A stretch of 33,960 nucleotides of DNA from Acidobacteriota bacterium (GTDB lineage Bacteria; Acidobacteriota; UBA6911; JACOSC01). The stretch is from positions 1 to 33,960 of the forward strand of contig JACOSC010000103.1 in assembly GCA_016179055.1 (NCBI GenBank), read 5' to 3'. Both the position numbers and the translations under genes were made by a program. Positions within the stretch are counted from its first letter, which is position 1. Every line of letters starts with the position of its first letter. The notes below the pieces were generated by a model. It did not search any database. It was not told where the DNA came from and was given only the letters and a program-made list of their open reading frames with translations. Shown here in pieces: positions 8,779 to 18,064 of this stretch.

Positions 8779-8784
8779 ATTATA
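8779..8784 (-). promoter_or_regulatory. Possible -10 box for the glcDEF operon
   Basis: The minus strand reads GTGGTATAATAAGG, a perfect TATAAT 35 bp ahead of the glcD GTG. No good -35 hexamer lies 16-18 bp upstream, so an activator-dependent promoter is possible, or the match is chance. The region is shared with the rplM promoter on the other strand. Confidence 0.4.
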
Positions 8785-8957
8785 CCACTTTCCTTGGCTA
8801 GTATGGGCGACAAACCAAAGCCGAACGGATACGGTGAAAACAGACTTCAGACATTATAGGCATTCGTTCAGAGAAATTCGGCCAATAGAATTTGTCCCAT
8901 GGCGTCTAGCATCAGAGGTACCAGGGCTATATTACCGAAAAATACACGGCATGATAC

Positions 8958-8986
8958 TTGACACATTGGCGAGTTTTGGGTATTTT
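8958..8986 (+). promoter_or_regulatory. Promoter for the rplM-rpsI translation block
   Basis: TTGACA at 8958-8963, then a 17-bp spacer, then TATTTT at 8981-8986: a near-consensus housekeeping promoter 44 bp before the rplM ATG. A second perfect TATAAT lies at 9001-9006 but without a matching -35. Confidence 0.65.
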
Positions 8987-9029
8987 ACCTGTTTGCTTCA
9001 TATAATAGTTGTGTTTATCGAGGAGCGCG

Positions 9030-9458
9030 ATGAAGACCTATATTCCGACTAAAGATGCGATGGAGAAGAAGTGGTATATATTGGATGCGAAAGGCGTTGT
9101 GCTTGGGCGTTTGGCTACCAAGGCGGCTCGTATTCTCATGGGAAAAGTCAAACCCATCTACACGCCATTTCTGGATACCGGTGATTTCCTAATCGTTATC
9201 AACTCCGAGAAGGCCAAGCTAACCGGCAAGAAAATGACTGGCAAAATTTACCGTCATCACACCGGTTATATGGGCGGTCTGAAAGAAGTCAACGCACGCG
9301 ACGCGTTGGCTCGGAAACCTGCGCGGGTAATATACGAGGCGGTCACCGGAATGTTACCGAAGAGCAAGCTGGGGCGCAAGATGGCCACCAAATTGCGCGT
9401 GTATACCGGCGCCGAACACCCCCATAAGGCCCAACAACCCATCCCCATAGAGGTATGA
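9030..9458 (+). CDS. rplM: 50S ribosomal protein L13
   Basis: The protein is 142 aa, the usual length. It has KKWYILDAKGVVLGRLA at residues ~12-28, HHTGYMGGLK near 75, and a LRVYTGAEHPHKAQQP end, all typical of L13. It binds 23S rRNA early in 50S assembly. The frame is open further upstream (a potential start at 9009), but the ATG at 9030 has GAGGAG 5 bp before it and gives the normal N-terminus MKTYIPT. It is followed by rpsI after 98 bp, the standard L13-S9 pair. Confidence 0.97.
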   Translation: MKTYIPTKDAMEKKWYILDAKGVVLGRLATKAARILMGKVKPIYTPFLDTGDFLIVINSEKAKLTGKKMTGKIYRHHTGYMGGLKEVNARDALARKPARVIYEAVTGMLPKSKLGRKMATKLRVYTGAEHPHKAQQPIPIEV

Positions 9459-9556
9459 TCGCCAGTCCATGCATGATGAGCGCCCTCCTAATGTTTTGAT
9501 ATCATCATTCATGACAGCATGTTTCTAATTAGGTAAGTGACTCAGGAGAATGACGG

Positions 9557-9946
9557 ATGGAAGTTCAATATTACGGCACGGGTAAACGGAAGAGTTCCAC
9601 GGCCCGTGTATTTTTGTTCCCGGGAAAAGGAAGCATACGGGTAAATCGCCATACATTGGCCGACTATTTTAAGACCGAGCCGGATCGGCAGACGGTCCGC
9701 ACTCCGCTCCTGCTCACGGAGAGCCTCGAAAAATTTGATGTGTATATCAATGTTGAAGGGGGCGGGCACTCCGGACAAGCCGGCGCTATACGGCTGGGAA
9801 TCTCCCGCGCCTTGCTCCAATACAACAACGAATTGCGCATCCGTTTGAAACGGGCCGGCTTTCTTACACGCGATCCGCGCGTGAAAGAGCGAAAGAAGTA
9901 TGGGCAAAAGGGCGCTCGCAAGCGGTTCCAATTCTCGAAACGTTAA
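9557..9946 (+). CDS. rpsI: 30S ribosomal protein S9
   Basis: The protein is 129 aa. It has [16 protein letters not shown] at the start, [19 protein letters not shown] in the middle, and the conserved basic tail [20 protein letters not shown]...FSKR, whose last residues reach the P-site tRNA in the 30S subunit. AGGAGA lies 7 bp before the ATG. It is co-directional with rplM. Confidence 0.97.
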   Translation: MEVQYYGTGKRKSSTARVFLFPGKGSIRVNRHTLADYFKTEPDRQTVRTPLLLTESLEKFDVYINVEGGGHSGQAGAIRLGISRALLQYNNELRIRLKRAGFLTRDPRVKERKKYGQKGARKRFQFSKR

Positions 9947-10015
9947 TCTATGACGATTTAGCTTTCGCAGTTCCGCGTTGCGCTGGGACGGTCAAGGACT
10001 GTCGCGGGGAGTTAC

Positions 10016-10030
10016 GGATAGGAACTATCC
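10016..10030 (+). promoter_or_regulatory. Small stem-loop in the rpsB leader
   Basis: GGATAG-GAA-CTATCC forms a perfect 6-bp stem with a triloop 57 bp before the rpsB start, inside a 141-bp GC-rich leader (9947-10087). In many bacteria S2 represses its own operon through the rpsB leader. Whether this hairpin is part of such a site cannot be judged from one sequence. Confidence 0.3.
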
Positions 10031-10087
10031 ACTTAAGCGGGAGTGGGCGGTTGCTCGCGGAATGTTATAAGGTTCTTGGAGGTTTTC

Positions 10088-11452
10088 TTGATACCAACAA
10101 TCACACCGTCGATTACTATTAAGCAATTGCTTGAGGCGGGAGTTCATTTTGGACACCAGACCAAGCGCTGGAATCCAAAAATGAAGCCATATATTTTCGG
10201 CGAACGCAACGGAATATATATTATCGACCTGCAGAAGACCCTACGCTTATTTAGGGCCGCGCTCGAATTCGTGACCGGCCTGGCTTCCCAAGGTAAAACC
10301 GTGTTGTTTGTGGGAACCAAGCGGCAAGCCCAGGAGGCGATTGCCGATGAAGCGAGACGCTGCAATATGTTCTATGTCAACCAGCGCTGGCTGGGAGGAT
10401 TGTTGACCAACTTTTCTACCATTCAGCGCAGCATACAGCGCTTAAGAGATCTGGAAGGGATGAAAGCGAATGGTCAGTACGATCTTCTGTCGAAAAAAGA
10501 AGTGTCGCGACTCGAACGGGAACGCAAGAAGTTAGAGAAGTACCTGGTCGGGATCAAAGAAATGCCTTCTCTACCGGACGCTCTGTTTATAATCGATGCC
10601 ATGAAGGAATCCATCGCCATTCGAGAGGCGAATCGATTGGGCATTCCGGTGGTCGGTATCGTTGATACCAACTGTGATCCAGAAAAGATTGATTACATCA
10701 TTCCGGGCAACGATGATGCGCTTAAATCGGTGCGTCTGATCACTTCTTCGGTGGCGCAGGCGGTTATTACCGGGCGCCATTTGGCCGTAGCGGCGGCTGA
10801 AACCAGCGAGGAACAGGCCGCGATCGAGGCCGCCGGCGCGCCGGCGGAAGCCATTACGGGCACCGGAGCCGCCGAAGCGGCACCGGCGATGTCCAGTCCG
10901 CCGAGCAGCGAACACCGACCGGCGCGACCGGCCGCTCCCGGCGGTCCGCGCCCGCGCCAAGACCGGGGTCCGCGCCCGGACCGTAGAGCTCGCCCGCAAC
11001 CAGCCAGACCGGAAGGCCCCGGAGGTCATCGGTTCGATCCTGCTAAAGGAAGGGGAGCGGCGGTTGGGGGTGGTCCCGCACCAGGGCAGCCGGCCGGCGC
11101 ACAGCGACCCAGGCCGCCACGGCCCGAGCGAGCCCCACATAAAGAAGCGCCAGTGAAGACGACAAAGCCTGCAACACTTACTTCCGCGGCAGCGACGCCT
11201 GTTATAGAGACTACTGATGCCGTTGTGGTGCCCGTTGCACAACCGGTAGTGTCGACATCCACTTCGGAGACGCCTTTTCTGGGATTTGTTCCGGAAACAC
11301 CGGCCACGATGGCGGCTCCTGCAACGGATGCTCCCGTGACGGAAACCTTGGCCGCTCCAGAGGAACCCGCCGCTGCACAGGCGCCCGCGGCTCTGCCGGA
11401 AACCGAGAATCCTGCGGGCGGCTCAGCCCCATTGGACCCTAACGTGGCCTGA
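10088..11452 (+). CDS. rpsB: 30S ribosomal protein S2 with long low-complexity C-terminal extension
   Basis: The start is TTG at 10088, with TTGGAGG ending 5 bp before it. The longer frame to 10043 lacks a site and adds non-S2 residues. The protein is 454 aa, against a usual ~230-260. Residues ~1-235 are canonical S2: [64 protein letters not shown] and IPGNDDA. Residues ~236-454 are extra, first an Ala/Pro/Arg/Gly-rich very basic block and then a Thr/Ala/Pro/Glu-rich acidic block ending PLDPNVA. S2 joins the 30S late and is needed for S1 binding; the tail is probably disordered and its role is unknown. No frameshift or stop separates it from the core. Confidence 0.95.
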   Translation: MIPTITPSITIKQLLEAGVHFGHQTKRWNPKMKPYIFGERNGIYIIDLQKTLRLFRAALEFVTGLASQGKTVLFVGTKRQAQEAIADEARRCNMFYVNQRWLGGLLTNFSTIQRSIQRLRDLEGMKANGQYDLLSKKEVSRLERERKKLEKYLVGIKEMPSLPDALFIIDAMKESIAIREANRLGIPVVGIVDTNCDPEKIDYIIPGNDDALKSVRLITSSVAQAVITGRHLAVAAAETSEEQAAIEAAGAPAEAITGTGAAEAAPAMSSPPSSEHRPARPAAPGGPRPRQDRGPRPDRRARPQPARPEGPGGHRFDPAKGRGAAVGGGPAPGQPAGAQRPRPPRPERAPHKEAPVKTTKPATLTSAAATPVIETTDAVVVPVAQPVVSTSTSETPFLGFVPETPATMAAPATDAPVTETLAAPEEPAAAQAPAALPETENPAGGSAPLDPNVA

Positions 11453-11505
11453 CTTCAATAGTCGTCTGAGTAAAGAATCAAGGAATGGAGGCAAGTAAGA
11501 TCGCA

Positions 11506-12111
11506 ATGGCAATTCCAGCAAATTTGGTAAGAGATCTCCGTGAGGAAACCGGAGCGGGAATAATGGAATGTAAAGTGGCTCTGGAAGCGTCAAGCGGCGA
11601 CAAGGAACGGGCCAAAGCATGGCTGCGTGAAAAGGGTCTGGCCAAGGCCATTAAGAAAGCCTCACGCGCGACCTCGGAAGGCTTGGTAGGGTCCTACATT
11701 CATATCGGAGGAAAAATCGGTGTTCTGGTCGAGGTCAATTGTGAGACCGATTTCGTGGCTCGCACCGATGAATTCCAGAGCCTGGTTAAGGACATAGCCA
11801 TGCAGATAGCGGCTACCGATCCCATGTATCTGCGCGGCGAAGATGTTCCCGAAGACGGAGTGGCTCGTCAACGCGAGGCTTTTCGACAGGAAGCCCTTAG
11901 TTCCGGCGTCCCCGCCGACCGCCTGGATAGGGTGGTTGACGAAAAAGTGGCCAAGTTTTTTGCGGAACGCTGCCTTTACGAGCAGCCCTTCATCAAGGAT
12001 CCGGGTACCAATATCGGACAATTGGTGGCCGGCAAGATTGCTAAGATTGGGGAGAACATCAAGGTTAACCGCTTTGCACGATTCAAAATCGGCGAGCCTC
12101 AAACCGTCTGA
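11506..12111 (+). CDS. tsf: Elongation factor Ts (short form)
   Basis: The protein is 201 aa from the ATG at 11506 (MAIPANLVRDLREETGAGIMECK). An ATG at 11485 would add 7 residues but sits directly against its AAGGA; GGAGG at 11487-11491 serves the second ATG at a long 14-bp spacing. It has the UBA-like N-terminal domain (~1-50) and the TDFVART exchange motif region (EVNCETDFVARTDEF). One coiled/dimerisation region ends LYEQPFIKD...NIKVNRFARFKIGE. It recycles EF-Tu by GDP/GTP exchange. The length matches the compact Thermus-like form, not the ~280 aa E. coli form. It lies just downstream of rpsB, as in most bacteria. Confidence 0.96.
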   Translation: MAIPANLVRDLREETGAGIMECKVALEASSGDKERAKAWLREKGLAKAIKKASRATSEGLVGSYIHIGGKIGVLVEVNCETDFVARTDEFQSLVKDIAMQIAATDPMYLRGEDVPEDGVARQREAFRQEALSSGVPADRLDRVVDEKVAKFFAERCLYEQPFIKDPGTNIGQLVAGKIAKIGENIKVNRFARFKIGEPQTV

Positions 12112-12219
12112 CGCCCCATACGAGAATCCTTTTCTGCGGCGGTTGACGGATTGTTGGAGGTGGGATGATATTTCAACCCACTCATTCCGCAATCGGCAAT
12201 TCGCCATATGCAATCGCAT

Positions 12220-12939
12220 ATGACCGATACGCCCATCTATAAGAGAATCCTTCTAAAACTTAGCGGTGAAGTCCTTATGGGAGGTCAGGGATTTGGTATT
12301 GATTACCAAGTGGCCGATTATATTGCGGAAGAGATTAAGGACGTTTGGAGCATGGGGGTAGAAGTTGCCGCGACGGTCGGCGGCGGCAACATCGTGCGCG
12401 GCGTGACGGTCAGTGACAAAGGGGTGGCGCGCGTCACCGGTGATTATATGGGGATGTTGGCGACAGTGATAAATGCTCTGGCCTTGCAGGATGCCCTGGA
12501 AAAAAAAGGCGTACATACGCGGGTAATGTCCGCCATTGAGATGCGCGAGGTTTGCGAGCCGTTCATACGCCGGCGCGCCATACGGCACTTGGAGAAAAAG
12601 CGCGCGATTATCTTTGCCGCCGGCACCGGCAATCCCTACTTTACTACGGACACCGCGGCGGCGCTGCGCGCCGTTGAGATCAAAGCGGACATTATACTGA
12701 AAGCTACCCGTGTCGATGGTATTTACGATGCTGACCCGCTGATAAACAAGGACGCCAAGTTCCTGGAGCGCATGACCTATTTGCAGGTGCTGGAACGTCA
12801 GCTCAAGGTCATGGACACTACGGCCATCAGCCTTTGCATGAACAACCAAATCCCAATTCTGGTTTTCAACTTGAAGCATAAGGGAAATATTAGGCGGGTA
12901 GTCTCCGGACAACCGCTGGGATCCTTGGTAAAAGATTAA
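12220..12939 (+). CDS. pyrH: Uridylate kinase (UMP kinase)
   Basis: The protein is 239 aa from the ATG at 12220; an in-frame ATG at 12208 adds four residues, and neither has an obvious ribosome site. It has the amino-acid-kinase fold: [15 protein letters not shown], the GGGNIVRG loop, [53 protein letters not shown] and [16 protein letters not shown]. It phosphorylates UMP to UDP for pyrimidine nucleotide and RNA synthesis. It sits between tsf and frr, the common rpsB-tsf-pyrH-frr order. Confidence 0.96.
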   Translation: MTDTPIYKRILLKLSGEVLMGGQGFGIDYQVADYIAEEIKDVWSMGVEVAATVGGGNIVRGVTVSDKGVARVTGDYMGMLATVINALALQDALEKKGVHTRVMSAIEMREVCEPFIRRRAIRHLEKKRAIIFAAGTGNPYFTTDTAAALRAVEIKADIILKATRVDGIYDADPLINKDAKFLERMTYLQVLERQLKVMDTTAISLCMNNQIPILVFNLKHKGNIRRVVSGQPLGSLVKD

Positions 12940-13034
12940 TCGGGATGGCGCCGTCATCGCAACGGCCCATTGAGCGGCCTATTGCACGCTTGTTGTAATA
13001 TGACGGCGTACGCGATAGCCGACGGAGTACAGCC

Positions 13035-13592
13035 ATGATCAAGTCGCTAATCGACGAAACCAACAAGAAAATGGAAAAGGCCATCGCAGATCTGCAACGT
13101 AACTTGGCTTCGGTTCGCACCGGGCGCGCCTCTATACACCTGCTTGATCACGTGATGGCGGATTATTACGGCGCCTCCACACCGGTGAGCCAACTCGCCT
13201 CTCTCTCCACGCCGGAACCGACGATGATTCTTGTGCAACCTTGGGATGTCAGTGCGCTAGTCCCCATCGAGAGAGCCATACAAGCTTCCGATTTGGGCGT
13301 TAATCCCTCCAACGATGGGAAAGTAATACGCGTTCCGATTCCCGCGCTTACAGAGGAGCGCCGCCGGCATTTGGCCAAAGGGGTTGGGCATATTGCGGAA
13401 GATCACCGAGTCGCGGTTCGGCAAGTTCGGCATGACAGCCATGATCGCCTTAAGAAGCTTCTCAAAGACAAGAAGATCACTGAGGACGACGAGCGCAACG
13501 TCATGAAGAAAGTTCAGGAGCTGACGGACTCGCATATCAAAAAGATTGATGCTTTGGCGAAGGCCAAAGAAGATGAAATCTTAAAATTCTGA
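13035..13592 (+). CDS. frr: Ribosome recycling factor
   Basis: The protein is 185 aa, the family length. It has KKMEKAIADLQRNLASVRTGRAS in the first helix and YYGASTPVSQLASLSTPEPTMILVQPWD in the small domain. The three-helix bundle follows, with NDGKVIRVPIPALTEERRR, VAVRQVRHDSHDRLKKLLKDK, and an end at KAKEDEILKF. With EF-G it splits post-termination ribosomes. GGAG lies 9 bp before the ATG. It is the last gene of the translation block; a repeat cluster follows. Confidence 0.97.
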   Translation: MIKSLIDETNKKMEKAIADLQRNLASVRTGRASIHLLDHVMADYYGASTPVSQLASLSTPEPTMILVQPWDVSALVPIERAIQASDLGVNPSNDGKVIRVPIPALTEERRRHLAKGVGHIAEDHRVAVRQVRHDSHDRLKKLLKDKKITEDDERNVMKKVQELTDSHIKKIDALAKAKEDEILKF

Positions 13593-13617
13593 GTAACTGC
13601 TCGGGCAATGTGTCTCA

Positions 13618-13795
13618 GCCCCGTAGGGGCGACCTGTTTGTAGTAACGATTCCTATGGTAGGTCCTAAAGCTCCGTAGGAGCGACCTGTCCGGACGTGTT
13701 CGTCGACGAGAGCAACCCTACACCGGACGCCCCTACGGGGCTTGTACGAACTCACGCATGGATTCTTGCTATAAACAGGCCGCTCCTACGGAGCT
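13618..13795. repeat. REP-like hairpin group (GCTCCGTAGGAGCGACCTGT family)
   Basis: There are four units. AGCCCCGTAGGGGCGACCTGT starts at 13618 and AGCTCCGTAGGAGCGACCTG at 13669. Inverted copies are CGCCCCTACGGGGCT at 13728-13742 and GCTCCTACGGAGC at 13782-13794, the last preceded by CTATAAACAGG. Two direct and two inverted copies give nested inverted repeats across about 180 bp. The same family occurs at 1728-2087. It fills the space between frr and the peptidase gene and may also end frr transcripts. Confidence 0.8.
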
Positions 13796-13825
13796 AAAAG
13801 CACTGACTGAGTAGTTAAAATTCTG

Positions 13826-15097
13826 ATGCGAATGCAGTCACGACGGAGATTTCTTAAATCTGGTTTTTTAGCCGGCGCTGTCGCGCTGGTCGGTTGTAAA
13901 CAGCGGGAACCGTCAGAGAAAAAAGCCGGACCGGCGACCGCAGAGCCGGCAAAGCCGGCGGATTCCACACATCCTCACGAGTCCCCTTTTTCTGAGCCCC
14001 TCATGCAGGAGGAATTCGCACGGCGTCTGGCTAGCGCACAGAAACTCCTAATCCAAGCCAAGATCAGTGGTCTCTTCCTCACGCCCAGCACCAACTTTTA
14101 TTATTTGTCCGGCATGCGATTGCACCGCAGCGAGCGTCTCACTGCGCTGTTGATTCCGGCGCGCGGAGAGCCGGTAATCGTCGCTCCCGCCTTTGAAGCG
14201 GAACGCGTGGGCCGGCAGGGTTGGCTGTTCAACCTAAAGACTTGGGCGGAAGGTGAAGATTCTTTTCAACAAATGCGAGAGGCGCTGCTCAGTTTAAAGA
14301 TCGCCTCACGGGCCATTGGAATTGAACCGACGACCGATTTCGAGACCTTGCTTAACCTTAGGCGAGTAGTGCCCGGCGCTTCATTGGTAAGCGCCGCCGC
14401 TATTTTGGACCGTATGCGCATGATCAAATCACCGCGTGAGCTTGAGTTCATGCGAAAGGCCGTCGAAGGCGTTACACGCGCCATGGATAGGGTCTTACCC
14501 ACCTTGACCTCCGGCTTGACGGAGCGCCAGGCGGCGCGAGATATCAGTACGGAAATTCGGCGACTGGGCGGCGATGGAGGCGGACTCGTTCAGTTCGGCT
14601 CAAACACCGCCGTTCCACACGGAGAGCCTACCGATCGTAAGTTGGCGCCGGGTGATGTGGTAATTTTTGATATTGGCATGCGAATTGAAGGCTATACTTC
14701 GGACATCACACGTACCTGCTTATACAAGGAACGCAACGCCGAAGTGGAGAAGATTTTTGATATCGTCCTGCGTGCGCAGCGAGCCGGGCAAGCGGCCGCC
14801 AGCCCGGGAGTGACGTGTGAGGCGGTCGATGACGCCGCCCGACGGGTAATTCAAGAGGCGGGGTACGAGCAGTATTTTACACACCGCCTCGGCCATGGCC
14901 TGGGACTAGACGGCCACGAGAAACCTTATCTGGTCCACGGCAATAAAACATCCCTACAGCCGGGCATGACCATCACTATGGAACCGGGGATCTACATTCC
15001 AGGAAAATTTGGCGTTCGCATTGAAGATGATTTTGTAATCATGGAAGACGGCTGCAAGCCGCTCTCCACACTGGAAACCAATCTGCGACTGGTCTAA
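13826..15097 (+). CDS. Exported M24-family metallopeptidase (Xaa-Pro aminopeptidase-like), Tat lipoprotein
   Basis: The protein is 423 aa. The N-terminus SRRRFLKSGFLAGAVALVGC has a Tat twin-arginine motif followed by a lipobox, so it is probably folded in the cytoplasm, exported by Tat and lipidated on C24. A Pro/Ala linker (~25-60) leads into the creatinase N-domain (~68-190). The pita-bread catalytic domain (~200-423) has metal ligands D282, D293, H357, E386 and E400 in FDIGMRIEGYTSDITRT, HRLGHGLGLDGHE, MEPGIYIPG and RIEDDF. All five ligands are present, so it should be active on Xaa-Pro or similar dipeptide bonds in the periplasm. Most M24 aminopeptidases are cytoplasmic, so the Tat lipoprotein signal is unusual. 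A repeat copy begins 7 bp after the stop. Confidence 0.9.
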   Translation: MRMQSRRRFLKSGFLAGAVALVGCKQREPSEKKAGPATAEPAKPADSTHPHESPFSEPLMQEEFARRLASAQKLLIQAKISGLFLTPSTNFYYLSGMRLHRSERLTALLIPARGEPVIVAPAFEAERVGRQGWLFNLKTWAEGEDSFQQMREALLSLKIASRAIGIEPTTDFETLLNLRRVVPGASLVSAAAILDRMRMIKSPRELEFMRKAVEGVTRAMDRVLPTLTSGLTERQAARDISTEIRRLGGDGGGLVQFGSNTAVPHGEPTDRKLAPGDVVIFDIGMRIEGYTSDITRTCLYKERNAEVEKIFDIVLRAQRAGQAAASPGVTCEAVDDAARRVIQEAGYEQYFTHRLGHGLGLDGHEKPYLVHGNKTSLQPGMTITMEPGIYIPGKFGVRIEDDFVIMEDGCKPLSTLETNLRLV

Positions 15098-15104
15098 GAA
15101 AGAT

Positions 15105-15288
15105 GTAACTGTTCACGGGGATCGGGGGTCAGGGATCAGGGGCCAAGGGCCCGGTGGTACCTATGACTGTTAGGAATCATCGTGATTTAGAGATTGGGTG
15201 GTGGGGCGCAGGCTTAACGGATTGCGCAATGCTTTGGAAAATAAATCCAAGCAATATTGCCCGACCCCTGACCCCCGTGAACGGTTAC
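15105..15288 (+). repeat. Four-helix-bundle cassette remnant, copy 2 (184 bp)
   Basis: The ends are GTAACTGTTCACGGGG and CCCCCGTGAACGGTTAC, inverted repeats with GGGGTCAGGG/CCCCTGACCCC borders. The sequence is nearly the same as the minus strand of 4196-4386. Inside, ATGACTGTTAGGAATCATCG begins MTVRNHRDLEIG; the second part reads like LNGLRNALENKSKQY with small frame disruptions. The core of a four-helix-bundle gene is missing. It lies between the M24 peptidase and the nitrilase gene without disturbing either frame. Confidence 0.8.
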
Positions 15289-15364
15289 AGAAAGATTCCT
15301 GGCGGCAACTCAAATCGGGGATGACGGGACAGCGCCATTGGCCGCCTCGAGAATGGGTTTGATT

Positions 15365-16174
15365 ATGCACGGAAAACACCGAGTCGCGGCCATTCAATTG
15401 ACCTCCACGGACGATTGGGCGAATAATCTGGAAACAGCCGAGGGTTTTATTCATGAAGCCGCCGATCAAGGCGCCGAGCTGGTCGGTCTGCCGGAGAACT
15501 TCGCTTTCTTGCGGGCCGATAGCCAAACTACTCCCTGCGGCCAGACCCTCGATGGCGAATTCCTGCAACGGATGGCCACCGTGGCGCAACAGCGGCAGTT
15601 GCACATCCTCTGCGGCTCCATTCCGGAGCGCATAGCGGATTCTGATCTCATTTACAACACCAGCGTGCTTCTGGGTCCCTGCGGAGACCGCTTGGCCGTG
15701 TACCGCAAGATTCATTTGTTTGATGTGAATTTGCCGGGAGGCGCGGTCTTTCAGGAGTCGCGCTTCGTTCGCCCGGGCAATGAGATCATCGTGATCGACA
15801 CGCGCCTCGGCAAGATCGGTCTGACCATTTGCTACGACCTACGGTTTCCCGAGATCTATCGCCGCTTGACCCAAGCCGGCGCAGAAATAATCTTTGTCCC
15901 CTCGGCTTTCACCGAGTACACCGGCAAGGATCACTGGGAAGTGTTGTTGCGGGCTCGGGCGATCGAGAACCTCGCCTACATAGTGGCGCCCGCACAATAC
16001 GGACAACACAACCCCACACGTCGCTCTTACGGTAAATCAATGATCATTGACCCGTGGGGCAATGTAATTGCGCGCGCCTCGGATAAGCCCGGCCCGATCC
16101 TCGCCGAAATCGATTACGATTTCCAGTCGAAAATTCGCCAAGAGCTGCCTTGTCTCAACCACATTCGGCTATAA
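15365..16174 (+). CDS. Nitrilase-superfamily amidohydrolase (Nit/omega-amidase-like)
   Basis: The protein is 269 aa from the ATG at 15365 ([14 protein letters not shown]). An ATG at 15353 and a TTG at 15338 are in frame but add non-homologous residues. The Glu-Lys-Cys triad is visible: E44 in GLPENF, K115 in YRKIHLFDV, and C156 in [13 protein letters not shown], followed by [16 protein letters not shown] and [27 protein letters not shown] and the CYDLRFPE form match the Nit1/Nit2 branch. Its members hydrolyse deaminated glutathione or alpha-keto acid amides, a metabolite repair job. The exact substrate is not decidable. It ends 61 bp before the guaA start. Confidence 0.9.
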   Translation: MHGKHRVAAIQLTSTDDWANNLETAEGFIHEAADQGAELVGLPENFAFLRADSQTTPCGQTLDGEFLQRMATVAQQRQLHILCGSIPERIADSDLIYNTSVLLGPCGDRLAVYRKIHLFDVNLPGGAVFQESRFVRPGNEIIVIDTRLGKIGLTICYDLRFPEIYRRLTQAGAEIIFVPSAFTEYTGKDHWEVLLRARAIENLAYIVAPAQYGQHNPTRRSYGKSMIIDPWGNVIARASDKPGPILAEIDYDFQSKIRQELPCLNHIRL

Positions 16175-16235
16175 CGGCGCGCCTGGCCTCGTGGGGCAGG
16201 CGTTTTACCTGTCCCGGGAGTTTGGACATTATAAA

Positions 16236-17771
16236 GTGACTCGCGAAATTATTTTAATTTTGGATTTTGGTTCGCAGTACACGCAATTGATTGCCCGCCG
16301 CGTGAGGGAACTGGCCGTCTACAGTGAAATAATCCCATACAACACACGCTGGGATGACATAATCGCACGCCATCCCAAGGGGATCATATTGTCCGGCGGA
16401 CCGGATTCCGTGTTGCGCCCCGGCGCGCCGGATTGCCACCCTGACCTCTGGGCGTGGCCAGTGCCCGTCTTGGGCATATGCTATGGCGTGCAACTCATGG
16501 CACAGGCTCTGGGCGGGAGCGTGGCCCCGGGCAACCGCCGGGAATTTGGTCGGGCTCAAGTCGAATTAGTTAAGGATAGCCCCTTGTTCCAGGGCTTGCC
16601 GCGCGCACTAGAAGTTTGGATGAGCCACGGAGACCACGTGCGCTCCGTTCCCCCGGAGTTTAATGTACTGGGCATTTCCGACGAAATCATCGCTGCCATA
16701 GAATCTCCGACGCGCCGCCTTTATGGTTTGCAATTTCATCCAGAGGTCACTCATACCGTTTACGGCAAGGAAATTTTAAGCAATTTTCTCTTCAATATCT
16801 GCGGCTGCGCCGGACAGTGGACGATGAAGGCTTTCATCGAAGAGTCGATCTCCGGCATCAAAGCCGCCGTGGGTGACCGGCGCGCCCTCTGCGCCCTGAG
16901 CGGAGGCGTCGATTCTACGGTCGCCGCCACACTGGTCCATCAGGCCATCGGCGAGCGGCTAACCTGTATCTTTGTCGACAACGGTCTACTGCGCAAGAAT
17001 GAGTACCAATACGTGGTGGATACCTTTCAACGCCGGCAGCATTTGAAAATCGTGCCGGTGCGGGCCGCCGACCGCTTTCTTAGTCGATTGGCCGGAATAG
17101 CGGACCCTGAGCGCAAGCGCAAAATCATTGGCGAAGAATTCATACGTGTTTTTGAGGAAGAAGCGCGACGCCTGGACCACGTCGAGTTTCTCGTTCAAGG
17201 AACGTTATACCCCGACGTCATTGAATCCCTTTCCGTTAAAGGTCCATCGGCCGTGATAAAAAGTCATCACAACGTCGGCGGACTGCCGGAGAAGATGCAT
17301 TTAAAGTTGGTCGAGCCTTTGCGGGAGCTTTTTAAGGACGAAGTGCGTCGGGTCGGCGCCGAGCTGGGATTAGACCCGGAGTTTATTGAACGTCATCCCT
17401 TTCCGGGGCCGGGTTTGGCCGTGCGGATCCTTGGCGCCATCACGCCGCAGCAACTGAGCTTGCTGCGCGAGGCGGATGCCATTCTCATACAGGAAATACG
17501 CAAGGCCGGGCTGTACCGGGACATCTGGCAGGCCTTCGCGGTTTTGCTCCCGATACGAACGGTCGGTGTGATGGGCGATGAGCGCACCTACGAGCACGTT
17601 ATTGCGGTCCGCGCCGTTCACAGCCGAGACGGTATGACCGCCGATTGGGTAAAACTGCCTTATGATGTCCTCGAGCGTATTTCCAACCGCATTGTAAACG
17701 AAGTACGCGGGATTAATCGCGTGGTATATGATATCAGCTCCAAACCTCCCAGCACGATCGAGTGGGAGTAG
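16236..17771 (+). CDS. guaA: GMP synthase (glutamine-hydrolysing)
   Basis: The protein is 511 aa using GTG at 16236 ([21 protein letters not shown]). The frame is open back to 16068, but the extra 56 residues overlap the nitrilase gene and have no family counterpart. The class-I glutamine amidotransferase triad is C82 (GICYGVQ), H168 and E170 (FHPE). The ATP-pyrophosphatase P-loop SGGVDS is at 222-227. The dimerisation domain ends [11 protein letters not shown], the canonical C-terminus. It converts XMP to GMP with glutamine and ATP. The ribosome site (GGGAG) is 16 bp upstream, so translation initiation looks weak. Confidence 0.96.
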   Translation: MTREIILILDFGSQYTQLIARRVRELAVYSEIIPYNTRWDDIIARHPKGIILSGGPDSVLRPGAPDCHPDLWAWPVPVLGICYGVQLMAQALGGSVAPGNRREFGRAQVELVKDSPLFQGLPRALEVWMSHGDHVRSVPPEFNVLGISDEIIAAIESPTRRLYGLQFHPEVTHTVYGKEILSNFLFNICGCAGQWTMKAFIEESISGIKAAVGDRRALCALSGGVDSTVAATLVHQAIGERLTCIFVDNGLLRKNEYQYVVDTFQRRQHLKIVPVRAADRFLSRLAGIADPERKRKIIGEEFIRVFEEEARRLDHVEFLVQGTLYPDVIESLSVKGPSAVIKSHHNVGGLPEKMHLKLVEPLRELFKDEVRRVGAELGLDPEFIERHPFPGPGLAVRILGAITPQQLSLLREADAILIQEIRKAGLYRDIWQAFAVLLPIRTVGVMGDERTYEHVIAVRAVHSRDGMTADWVKLPYDVLERISNRIVNEVRGINRVVYDISSKPPSTIEWE

Positions 17772-18064
17772 CGGACCGTTGATTGGTCGATTCAATCGAG
17801 AGCGTAGCAAACTGGCCGTGACACAGGTTGTCTTAATACTGGAATAGGAAAGTTAAGAAAGGCCGTCATCAGGTCACCCCCCCGAGTGTGAATTGCCTGC
17901 AATCTGCTCGCTATGGTCGGAGATTACGATGAATTAAAATGGATGATCAGCACCTACGGGACTCGAGATGCACGGTCACACATATCCTTTCGTTCTTGTG
18001 GCCATCCTGTGGAAATCCCACCTGTGAACCCTCATCATTTATGTGTTCACACAAGGCTCCGCCA
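17772..18064. other. Intergenic stretch between convergent genes, nothing recognised
   Basis: It lies between the ends of guaA and the minus-strand barrel gene. A short frame at 17913-18119 has no recognisable content. I see no strong terminator hairpin or repeat family here. Confidence 0.5.

Noticed and set aside
10571-11242. 223-aa minus-strand frame opposite rpsB
   Set aside because: Arg/Ser/Cys-rich translation of the complementary strand of the GC-rich rpsB tail; no start site or homology pattern.
13618-13795. CRISPR array
   Set aside because: The repeats are palindromic, in both orientations, with unequal spacers and only four units, and there are no cas genes in the window.
16068-16235. 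56-residue N-terminal extension of guaA
   Set aside because: It overlaps the nitrilase gene and is not part of the GuaA family; the GTG at 16236 gives the normal N-terminus and length.
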